The position numbers were made by a program, and so were the translations under genes. DNA of 64,000 nt from Acipenser ruthenus. Lineage: Eukaryota > Chordata > Actinopteri > Acipenseriformes > Acipenseridae. Every line of letters starts with the position of its first letter. Within the stretch, counting starts at the first letter, position 1. The notes beneath the pieces were generated by a model. That model did no database searches and was not told the DNA's origin. It worked only from the letters and a program-made list of their open reading frames with translations. The stretch lies in assembly GCF_902713425.1 (NCBI RefSeq), contig NC_081197.1, forward strand, positions 16,757,657 to 16,821,656, written 5' to 3'. Below, one piece after another: positions 49,286 through 60,699 of the stretch.

Positions 49286-52200
49286 CTTTCTTTTGATAAA
49301 AGAACAGAAAGCCCCAGAAGTTTTGCAAACTCTTCTGACGTAAGAGATCCTTTTTCTGACACCTGAAAAAGCAATGTGGAAATTGAATGAACATCATAGG
49401 TTTAGCTGCATCTTTCTGTCTTCCCTTACAATCAGATGTTCATCATAGGAATGTTTGAGACTGGAGAAACTGCTGCCTGCCTCAGAATCCAGTATCTAAA
49501 TATGCTGGCTTTTTTCAGGTACAAATGGAGAAAAGAGGTTTACAGTACAAAATACAATCATATAGTGTTAGTACTTAAATATTAATAAAATATGGCTTAC
49601 GTTGTCTAGAGCAGAAGCAATCATTTCTTCTTCGCTGTGTGACTGTAGCTGAATCACCATAACCCCGCTGTCAAAGATACGTAGCCTACAGACAGGTAGG
49701 ATGTACAGATTATAAAAATCAGAATTCTTATAATTAAGTGTGCACCATTAATATAATTATATACATCTACAGAACTTCTTGTTTCAGTATATATCTGACA
49801 AAAAAACCACTTGTACTTGCAGGTGTACTAATAAAAAAATAAAAAAAATACTCTGATCTATGAAGAGCAATTGTCCACATCAAGCAAATGTAAGAGGACA
49901 GTAAAACATTTTTTTTTTTTAAGGTACAAGTAGTTTAGGGCTACTGTTCTTTAACTGCTAACTAGATAGTGTGGACTGCTAAGATTGCGTATTTAGACTG
50001 ACTTGTGCTTGAATTGTACTTCAAATTGATATTTTTATATTTATTGAAATTTGATTTTTATTTGGATTTCTACATTGGTTCCTAAAGCATTTATACTTTA
50101 AATATGAAATGGGAGACTTCAGTCCCTGGATATGATCCACCTTTAAACTACATTGCACTGCACTACCACAACAGAATTACATAGTACAGTATATCTAACT
50201 ATCTATTTTTTTTTTTAATAAAAAATGTGTTAATGAACATTTAAATGTTCATGCTGTACTCTGTATATGTTTGTGTCAAGCTCTGAAGCATTCCAAACTG
50301 GATATATGGATGTATCTGAGATAGAGCTCAGTTCTGGGACATCCATGTGGCTCTAAATTTGCAAAATTGATACAAGCAGGTTAAAATTAGGAATTGCGGC
50401 CGGTATCCTTCTTGGGTAGAAAACAAGCATGCTTTACAAAGTTTTGGGAGGTTGGTTGTCCATTTTCGTTCAAAACGTGTCAATGATAATTTTTGGCATA
50501 AAGCTTTCTCTATGTGAGCGAAACAAACTAACATTTTCATCAAAACAGGATGAAGGAAGGGAAGACATCTGGAAACCCCTCCAGCAGTGTAGTGCAACAA
50601 TTACCACCCAATTACCTTCAACTATTACAGGAGTACAATTACTCACCTTAACGGCAGTTTAAGTGCCTCAAACATTTTGCAGGCATTTACAAGATCGTCT
50701 GGAGAAAGTAACTGAGGACAAACAAAGATAAAAAGAGATGAAAAGTGTGGACAGCGATCAATTACCTCTGGCATCAAGGCATATGAACAAAGACAATTTT
50801 AGGAACAGGAAAAGGCTGCTAGGCCCAACAATGTTACTGCCCTTGACTGATTTCCTTATCACAACATTCCTCCATCCTCTTCCTCAAGGAACACTATCTA
50901 TCTGTAACATGAACCCTTTTAAATGAGTTGCTTTGACTGCCAGGACTTCACTAACAACCAACAGCATCTTACCATAAATATGTCAGCTCAGAATAGATAC
51001 ATATAATTTTAACTATAACTAAACAGCAACATTAGCATGAGCTAACATCTGTATAATATGGAAAGCTTTTAGTGTTGTCACTGCACATGTACTTGCTTTG
51101 CTCCAGGCAGTGTGCCTCATGTAATTTACTGGTTTTCCATGATCAAAATATACACAAGCACTTCTACCAGCATATTTACACCCTGTAGGCAAAAACATAC
51201 AAAACAATTGTACACCCAGCTGGTTTCCTCCAAATAGCCAGATAAATGTGGTCCCTCCTACCCATTAGGAATTATGCCATCAGGTGCTTCTAGCTTAATT
51301 CAAAGATGCTAATTCCTGCACCAGATGGGATCAGTGTCACAACTAATTACTTAAATCACTCTTGACCTCCCCTAATTAAAAGTAGAAAATTGGTCAATCT
51401 CCCAGCACTCACGATTATGTGTAGTGGCAGAGTGCTTATTTTAGATTTGTATCAAGTGTGGTGAAAGGTACAAAAATGCCTACACACAAAAACCCCAGAA
51501 GAATGTGCCGTGACCATAGGGATTTTGTTGTGGAAGACAGCAAAGGAAAGAAGGTACAACTTAAGTGTGCAAGGACTGTCGAGTTACTACTATATATATT
51601 TTGACACAAAAAAAAATGCTCAAGCATTTTGGAAAGAAGTAACCGAAAACACTAATTTTATACAGTATATCAAAACTAAAGCCCCCCCAAAAAACGATTT
51701 ACATAAAACTCAAAAATAGGTAAAAATAAGCACCAAAAAATACAATTAATAAAACCTGAAAAACAGAAGCCCTAATTATAATAAAAAAAAAACTACCCTG
51801 GAAAGAACATCCCTTCATTCAGTCTAACTTATAGTCTTTGCATGTTGAAAGGGATTTGTTGTATTCCATGCAATGTGGACCAAGCTTTTATAACACATTT
51901 GTAAACCTTGATTCATAAAATGCTTTTTCCATCAGTAAGAAATCTTCTACTTATGTATTTATTTTTAAACCCTTTGTTTTCTTACCTCCATTCCACGAGC
52001 CCGGTTGACAAGACAATACACTTCTGTCAATGCCATCATGCCTCCTTGTTCCTACAATGTATTTAACTTGATCAGTAGGTAGTCTGACCAATGGTTAAAA
52101 ATATTGGTCTGATCAATAGCATGGCTTGTTTAAGATACTTTTAGCAGTTGTCACAGTTTTAAAAACAATCTTATTCCATATTATACAAGGTTCTATCCTC

Positions 52201-55200
52201 TTGAAATGCTTTTGTGGTTCTCATACAGTTGCCACAATCCATTAGACTGACCAAATGTTCCAAGAAGCACATAGACACACACTGTAACTGTAGCTTAAAA
52301 GCATGATCCACAGTTGACATTTTCCATGTAATGTTCCACAACGATTGCCTAGCTGAAATCTAAGCAATACGGTCTACCTTTTCTCAACAACTTTAAAACA
52401 AGAAGCTACATACTGTAATCTTCATGTTAAAATAAATAAAATCACATTTGTTAGTGAATATTTTAGAATTTATTTACAACAAGTTCATTCTTTTTAGGCC
52501 AAATGTACTTGCTTCTGATAAATAGTTCAGAGTTCAGAGTACATTTTAGTGCTTGTAAAGATGACTGTTGGGCTGTATCATACTACTAGAATATCTTTGT
52601 AATATTTTGATTCAGAAATACACCTTTTCTTTTGCGTCCCTGCTTGGAATTATGAGGACTGCGGTATTAAAAGAACAGGATCCTTACCTCCAGTGGTGCC
52701 AGTAGTATCTCACCAAGCTGTTTGGCTAACTGCATGTGGTAATGTGTTCCAGACCCATGGGTTTCCCTTGTGACTGGATTTGCTATGCCCATACTCAAGA
52801 GGTAGGACTTGAATCGGATAGTCTGTGGGAAATAAAACGTTTGAAATACAGTGATGCTCATTAGATTGACAGTCATCCTCTGATTTCAATTAACAAATAC
52901 ATTATTTAGCTGTCTGACAAGTTCAGCAAATACATTATCAACTTCAATTTTTCACAATTTTCCAATGAGGACAGGGGGCTCATGTTTGATAGCAGTTCTG
53001 AAGTTGAACTTTCTGATATAAATAAGTGAGACATGAGCACCCTACTTACTGCCCTTTGATTGGATTGACGAGGCAGGTGGTAAAATATGACTGACATCTT
53101 GTGTGCGCTCAGTCAGGCACAGAAACACAACTGAAATGATGAACGGATGACAGTAACAATAGAGTCCTTACATTAAGTGGCAAAGCCTGGTTGAACAACT
53201 AAAATATGTTTCAGTGAAGAGCCCAAGTTCTTTGGTAAAATCTGGAAGGAGTAAGTACTGAGTACTGTCTTCTTTTTACCACTAAAGGTGCTATATATAT
53301 CACTATATAAGTAACACAATTCAAGTTTTGGTATTGTTATGTTACATTATTAAAGTTTACAAATGTACAGAAACCCTAAAGAAACTGACACATCCATCAC
53401 AAGATGACAATCTATGTTACATAGAGGGTGATTTTTAAGTCTACTTGGTGCTGCTGCTGTTGTGAAAAAACTACAGTATTTACAGCACAGAAATGCAACA
53501 AGATTTTATGAATAACACTGTGCTGTAGTTTCCACATCTGCCAAGAATTACCTCATCTTCTGTGATGTCACCTTGCTTATCCTTGATTTTGCTAGCTATA
53601 GACCGGGATAATTCCACCATTTCCTTTGCCTGAGAAATGAATGGCTCAGTGTTAAAAAGCTGAACTCTTGATCTTGATTATACAGAAACAAAATACATGA
53701 CCGATAAAATGTATAATTTTCTACCTTTTCCATAAGCTTGCTGAGATCTTCAAAAGCCTGAAGGAAAGATAACATATCATATATTAAAATGAAACGCTGT
53801 ATATTTACCAATTGGAAATAGAACAAAGAAAACGCGTACATATTTGTATCAGGCTGTCTGGAGATTAAACTAATATTATACAATATGTCCGATATTGCTT
53901 GCACACACCTTGAATGCTTATAATAGCATGCAAAGGCACAGTTAAGGTAGATGAAAATTGACACAAATAACTGTGTCAAGGAACAACTGTAAAGGGCAAT
54001 AACAAAGGTTTTACATATTTTTCATACAACTCACAATTATCATTCCCTAACTAGAGTTCATGTTTTGTTTTCCAGACACTATTCTTGCTTTGACTCATGT
54101 GAATACCATTATTCTGCCACAACACTATAAGCTCACTTCACAGACAGCTCCATATGGCATGAGGTCCTGCAACATGTTAAACGGTCACAGTAAAAATGAC
54201 ATCTTGAAAACAAAATGATTTATAGCAAAATGTAAAGGGGCATGTGAAGCAGCTGATGCCTTAAAGTCTGTTCAACTTTGAATGGTTGGGTTATTACACA
54301 TTTAAAGAAGCACAGCACATTATTAAGGAAGCATCATTTAGGTGTAGAAATATAATAGTGCATTAAAAAACCAGGAAAGATCGACTTGTCAGCAGAATTT
54401 AGAGGTATTATCATCAGTCAAGGCAGCTATACTCCTCTCTGTAGCACTCGTGTGTGTTTCCACATAACCTGTAAGGTTGGTGGAAAGTTCCAGATATATT
54501 GATATGAAATGAGCCTCTTAGCTTGTTTTCTATTATTTCAACTCCATCCCCTTCATAAAGGGTGACTCTGGGAACAAAAGGCAAACGCACACACCTAACA
54601 GGAACTTCCTCAGATAAACAAAAGCTGAAACACTGGATTCTTATCAGCAACAAACAGCCGATGCAGGAAGCCTTTGTTAAACTGTAGGGGCACCATAAAA
54701 GGGTATCTTTGGTTTATTAAATCAAAAATGAATGGGAAAAATGATAAACTCTAATCTCTCGTACCAAGCTGTCATATAAATATACCATATTTTGACACAA
54801 TAGGCAGTTTCTGTTTTCCTAAAGTGTAATGAACAAAGGACCACGTCTCTTTGAGAAGTCATTCTTTCCATTTGGTAGGACTACATATGTATGTAAAACC
54901 ACTGTACCATTTTAATTTAAAGGCTTCCCTTTAAATGTCTTTAATTTAGTTTCACATATTAATAACAAGTATTACTGTAATCTGCCAATAACTAGAATTC
55001 AACTGAAATCATTAACAAAGAGTTTTGTTTTTGTTTTCCTGTTCAAATATCCATTGAAAACTTAATTACATTTTGCTGGAGAAGTTCCCAACATATAGGC
55101 TAGGATTGGTCAGCCAATCAGGTATTAGTAATCTGAAAAACTCACCTAAATTATAACAATACCTTCTAATAAGGGACATTAATATTTAATTTTATGACAA

Positions 55201-55325
55201 AGAGTACATAATTCTAAAGATATAGGTAACAATGTGAGCAGAATGGCACCTCTAGAATATCCCTGTGAGCAACAATATACAGTCTCTGTAAGTCGCCTTG
55301 GATAAAGGCGTCTGCTAAATAAACA

Positions 55326-55378
<53 letters not shown>

Positions 55379-56251
55379 GTTAATATTCCTTCATATAAAA
55401 TATTTTACTAACGTTTGAAGAAAATCTATTCAACATTTTTGTCGCACTTCTTCATAGAGAATCAAGGGTAATAACTGACTGCAGTTTCCTTTCAGCAGTT
55501 TTGGAGATATTGTTAACAGAAGCAAAAACTATATCATGTCTGTCAGGCTCCAAAGATTTTACACCTTCAATGTCTATGAGACAAATACCCCCAGCAATTC
55601 ATTGTGCATCTATGTAAGCATGCCCTCCTGGGGCATTTACTGTCTTTAATTACTATTGGTTATCAAAATAAATGTATTTTAGTTTTACAAAAATGAGAAA
55701 CAAAATAACAAAGTATCAGCTTCAGAGAATGATGTTAGTTTTTGTTCTAGTTTTCTAAAATGAACAGGTGTATTTTCTCTTTTCAAAAAGAGTTTACATT
55801 TTAAAAATATTCCCATTTGTTTTCTGTTGGATCGGAATTGCTCCAGGATGTAGGAGGAAGCTTGCTGCAGCAGCCCAGGCAGATGGCTGGCCTCAAGGGC
55901 AATAGATCCTCGTACCTCTGAAATGTTTTTGTCCATCTCTTTTCGCTTTTCCTCCAGTTTCCTCTCGATACCCACAATTCCAACTGCCCGCGTTCGTCCT
56001 GCCTGCAGTCAAGTCAGGAACGAGGAAGGAAGTGTTAATAATTTCACACCTTTTTAACAGGTCATCCGTTCTAAGAGACAAGAAAAATTTGCTCCTTTTC
56101 TGTTTGTAACAGAGGCAGAAAAAGTTGCCTTTTTCTGTATTCAATGTTATTAACAAAAAGATAAATCCAATATTACACATTTTCTGTTGTAAATACTGTT
56201 TATAACGAACAAGCCTTTTGTTTCAGGAACCTTTTATCTATGTTTTTAATA

Positions 56252-56282
<31 letters not shown>

Positions 56283-59204
56283 ACCATTTGGTTATTTGGT
56301 TACCATATGATAGTACAGTGTCAATAGTGTTAGAACAGTGCCACACTCTGGTCACACTAAAACACAATACACTGTATCGCTCTTCTCAGCAGCTGGGTTT
56401 ACATGCAATGAACAAACGTTACTCGATCAGTTAGCAATACTTTACTCTATTTATTCACAACATTTAAAACTATAGTGTAGCTGGCAAACATTTGACAACT
56501 TTTTTCAAAATTGTATTTTCATCATCATTTGTTTTCTTGAAAGGGTAGGATAGGCTTGATTGTAGATATAGTTCATGCAACCTTATTTATCTGGTAACCG
56601 GAGCCAAAATATGACATTGTAGAAATTACCATGCTGATTGCTTTTGCTTTTGTAAGGAATGCCTTTCAATATTAAAAAAACAAACAAACAAAAACCCCAT
56701 AAGCACAGCACGTTAATTTCTCTCCAGATATACCCATTGTTCAGTTGTACTATTTTGGCACTTGTGCTTAATAGACTCAGAGTTCTCCATCAATAATGCT
56801 ATCCCTCATCAGCACTATCAACATGCGAATAAAAAATTGATTTTTGAAAGCCTTGGTTATGATTTATTCAAGCTCGATTTTAACAACCATGAAATGGAAA
56901 CATTCAACATGGTCTCCATTGGCAGAATATGATATTTCCAGTATGGCGATTTAGCATGGGCAAGTTAGTGGAGACTTTCAATATAGATTGTAATTCTGAA
57001 CAAGCTTGTGTTCCATGAGGACATATCATTAAAATAGAGTTTGTCTTAAAAGATGGACATTTAATGATGAGCTGATCTATTCATTTAGATGCTTTTACTG
57101 TAAATATATGCTTGATTTTCTTTGATCGATTCTTATAAAGCTTTCTTACCTGTGAAGTGGTGCTTGTATTAATAGGCTGAGACACTGGCATATGCTCCCA
57201 TCTCCTCTGAGTCATCTCTTCTGATAATCGCCTAGAAAACTAATTGCAGACAGTCAATTGGAGCTTACATCTACACAATCAAAGTTATAATCCCTAGATC
57301 TGAAAGGACTGACAAATCATTAAAATAGCAGGTCAACAGTTTTGAAATTCATCATGCGATCAATATTGTTATATTTATTATACATACACCCTCATATTTA
57401 GCATGGTTAATTAATCAAATAAAACATCACTGATTTAGAAATGTAATCACATTGCCAAGCCTTATTCACTTTAGATTTACAGTCCGGTATTGCAGTTCAG
57501 CCACTATAGTTGTGTTTTACATGGGCAACAGTATACTCTCTTGGCCTTGATCAATGCCTGGAACTCTTCTGGCACAAAACCAATGTTCTCATTTCTAAAG
57601 GGCCTATAGTCATTTTCAAAGAGATATGTCGGCCTATGTCCAGGGAGTTTTAATATGAAATGTGTGCAGTTTTATGTTTTGTTTACCTCAATCTGTCCAT
57701 GTTCTTTGAAAGACAGTTTTATGTAAGAGTATTTGCTGGTTTGGTATGGTCCAGGTTCTTTGTTGGAAGGCGCTGGGTGAAGATGAACCACTATCTTAGC
57801 ACTGAGTAGAGAAAAAAAAGTGACATAGAGATATTATAATTTGAGATTTCTATGAAGCACTTTCAAAATGTATAAAATGACAAAACCTACAATTAGGATT
57901 TTACTGTTGAGAGAAAGTCATATTCCTTGCCTGTTGTACGAAGATTCAATTTAAGGAAATATGAAACTGTAAAAAGTACCAATATGTGATGGCAGTGGAG
58001 ATTTCTGTATTGCCAAGTGAGAATGCCTCAAACTTCATGTCATGAGGGAGCAGTACAGCAGGGTTATGATGGCCAAGGCAGAATACTTAAGTCTACATAA
58101 CTTCAACAATCAGCAACAATGTTTAAGTACACACAAAAGATTATTCACACAAAAAGGATCTAGAAGAGACTAACAAGCAGAGGCTAACCTCTCGTTTGTG
58201 GTTACTTACCTCTTCCCTATCCCTCCTGCCTGCTCCTCAAATAAAACAATCTGTGACAGTGGCATGGCAATGCAGCAGTCCTGAAACAAACAGAAAGAGC
58301 ACATGTTGATTTTGAGCAGTAATGGAAAATCATGATTTCAGCAATAAAGCAAATAGTCTACCGGTACATTTCTTGCTTTACAAAAAATACAACAAACATT
58401 TTTACTACAAGTTTTAATTTAATATGCAAGTCAAACACAATATTGGCATGGATCTCTAATGTGTATCTTTTGTACAAAAAAAACACATGTGAGGCCAGAA
58501 ATATGAAAGTATAGGATGTGTATGTCAACCTCTACCAAGACCTGTTAACCACTTAAGCTAAATCATCAATTTTATATTAACTTACATGATTTTTGTGGTC
58601 CCTCCAGAGCAATCTGTGCGTGCTTAGAAGCAGAATCCCCACATCCATTTTCCCCTAATCAACAAACAAAAAAAGCACACATTTTGAAAATTAACAGGGG
58701 ACCATTACAAGTCCTCCGTGTGATCTATCTGTAGTTGCGGCACATATTCTACTATAATCACAAATAACTTTAACTAACATTAAACCAGCAAAACAAACAT
58801 CGAAGTAGGCATACTGATGGAGGATGAGAATAAATCTGCACTAGTACGTCGGTAGCGTATGATTTTTTTTTTTTTTAATTACACTTACTGGGGAAAATTT
58901 CTCGATATAGTTGGTAATTTAGTTGACAGATATTAACAAACAACATGCGACATAAATTCATGTATAATACTTGCCACAAAAAAAAAATGCATTTGATTTT
59001 ATCTAAAACGTTTTACGAACTTTCTTTCACAGGCCTGAATCCTGGGGCTCGCCTTGAATAGCATGCCCTATCTTTCTTCCAAATGAGTGGTGTTTAATTC
59101 ATTTTTACCTTCTCCTCTCCGTCATACAGTCTGACGCCTCTCTGCTGGATCACCAACGTTTCGTTAATTTCCAGCAAACCACTGGACCACACGAACCGGT
59201 CCAT
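48891..59204 (-). CDS. VPS36: Vacuolar protein sorting protein 36 (ESCRT-II subunit), complete
   Basis: An ESCRT-II subunit that binds ubiquitinated cargo and phosphoinositides on endosomes. The 14 exons begin, in transcript order, at 59204, 58654, 58280, 57801, 57239, 56002, 53757, 53629, 52822, 52051, 50711, 49685, 49362 and 48972, giving 382 aa (human 386). The GLUE domain fills the first 130 or so residues, from [17 protein letters not shown]; as in other animals it lacks the yeast NZF insert. A helical linker ([19 protein letters not shown]) leads to the winged-helix EAP30 region, with [30 protein letters not shown] and the end GLRFYPNLF. The protein ends there, four residues before the human one (which adds MTQS). 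Exon 5 uses an acceptor that leaves F-S-R where human has F-Y-R. Exon 2 should be 69 nt, so one of its limits may be off by one base. Confidence 0.95.
49225..49284. repeat. (TAA)n microsatellite touching a VPS36 splice donor
   Basis: About 20 TAA units. On the - strand, the VPS36 exon 13 donor GT (49285-49284) continues directly as TATTATTATT. Confidence 0.9.
55288..55376 (+). repeat. SINE tail with a long (AAT)n run
   Basis: GTAAGTCGCCTTGGATAAAG, then GCGTCTGCTAAATAAAC and about 17 AAT units. The head and body are missing. It lies in a VPS36 intron. Confidence 0.8.
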
Positions 59205-59313
59205 TTCTCAGTCTTGTTATGTTATTGATTTTACATGAGCAAATCAGACCCACACTTCCTCGTTTGTTGACATACCAGTAACTCAGCCAGGCAAAAATGA
59301 ACACAGTGGCTGG

Positions 59314-59328
59314 AGCGCCCCCTTGTGT
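59314..59328 (-). promoter_or_regulatory. CTCF-like motif
   Basis: The - strand reads ACACAAGGGGGCGCT, a close match to the AGGGGGCGC core. It is 110 bp upstream of the VPS36 start codon. Confidence 0.45.
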
Positions 59329-59806
59329 CTCTCATAATATTATTAAACCAGAATGCCAAAACAGTATTGCAATTACTTACTGTATTTAACCGTCATTCCT
59401 TCTACTGTCCAGAAGTTTCAGAAAAAAAGAGCAGTTATAAATGGAAAGGGACTTCCAATGTCTAAAAAAGAAAGGCTATTAAAATCGGTGTTGCCAAACA
59501 TGGTTGAGCTGGCATTTCAAACCATATCTACACCTTTACCAAATCAAAATACAGTATGAATTTGTCATAACTTTGCTGCATTATTTGCTTGTGAAAGCGT
59601 TTAATTCTGTGTAATGTCGTATTTTACTTTCAGTAATATCCTGTTATATATTATACTATAATATAACGGATTATAACGTATTGTAGGGGTGTGAATAACT
59701 GTACTTAATGTTACTGTTGGTAGCAGAAACGAATGGGATTTGAAATACAGTATTTTTATTTTGGTTTAAAATTCAAAATGGAATTTTGGCCACGTCCCCT
59801 TTTTTT

Positions 59807-59881
59807 ATTGGGACACGCCTAAAAAACCTGGAAGCTTCCTCATTGGATAGTTTGATTTGTTTGGAAACATGCATAGCCAAT
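59807..59881. promoter_or_regulatory. Three evenly spaced CCAAT boxes
   Basis: ATTGG at 59807 and 59842, and CCAAT at 59877, spaced 35 and 35 bp apart. Arrays of NF-Y sites about 30-35 bp apart are typical of G2/M genes, and CKAP2 is such a gene. Confidence 0.5.
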
Positions 59882-60699
59882 CAACGGTTAAACAGTGTGA
59901 TCGGAGCGAAAATCAAACGCAGAACGTTGTTGGGTCACTCAGGGTGGAGAAATAAGCTGTTGGTTTGTATAATTTGGAAATGAGTAGTATCGGAATCGCA
60001 TTTCAGCACTGCAACTGCTAACCAGCTAAAACACGGAGACGACAATCAAAGGTATGGTTTATTTATAGGACTGTTTGATGAAATTATTACCAGTAAACTC
60101 AACTGTTTGTTTGACAATATTTGTGTTTGGTATCGTGTATTTCTGTGGCGGCGGATTGGGTTCATAGATCAAAAATATGCTTGTGTATGATGTGAATATG
60201 CAGTAATGGTAAATTGATGTACGGTTAAATAACATTACTTTTTTTTTTTTTTTTTTTAATAAAGATGATATTATTTAATGGTTGTATGGTGTCCTGCCGA
60301 AATTCGAATACAGTTAGCACGTGATGAACATGCAAGAATACTTCGTTCCATTCCTGTCATGATGTAATAAGCCAAATGAATAAACACATTTCGAGGCTAT
60401 ATTATAGGATGTGGATCATGTGCTTCATATAAACAATTTGACTGGAATAGTAGAAAACAGAAGAATGTGTATATTTGTATGTACATGTGGTAAATGTGGG
60501 ACACTGCAGCTTTTTGATCACGTAATTCTTGACCAAACTGAAACGTCGTAACACACCTGTTCCTATATGTTCAGTTGGTGTTCACTTCAGCAATTTACCG
60601 CCCTGTACACTCTATTTAGCGTTATGTTAAGTTTTTGTGCATTGGTCTACAAATAACACGTGAACCCTAAACTATTTTTTTCAGATAAGTCTTCAAAAG

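Larger units (their letters stand above)
59205..59990. promoter_or_regulatory. Divergent promoter interval of VPS36 and CKAP2
   Basis: About 0.8 kb separates the VPS36 start codon from the probable CKAP2 leader exon (about 59990-60051, donor AAAG then GTATGG). It has a CTCF-like site at 59314-59328 on the VPS36 side, and three CCAAT boxes plus an E2F-like GCGAAAA (59906-59912) on the CKAP2 side. No TATA box is evident, as expected for two widely used genes. Confidence 0.5.

Noticed and set aside
54414-54653. A 79-residue open frame on the - strand with a balanced composition
   Set aside because: It lies inside a VPS36 intron, matches no family I recognise, and its listed start is probably not an ATG-based initiator with splice support. 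Chance cannot be excluded.
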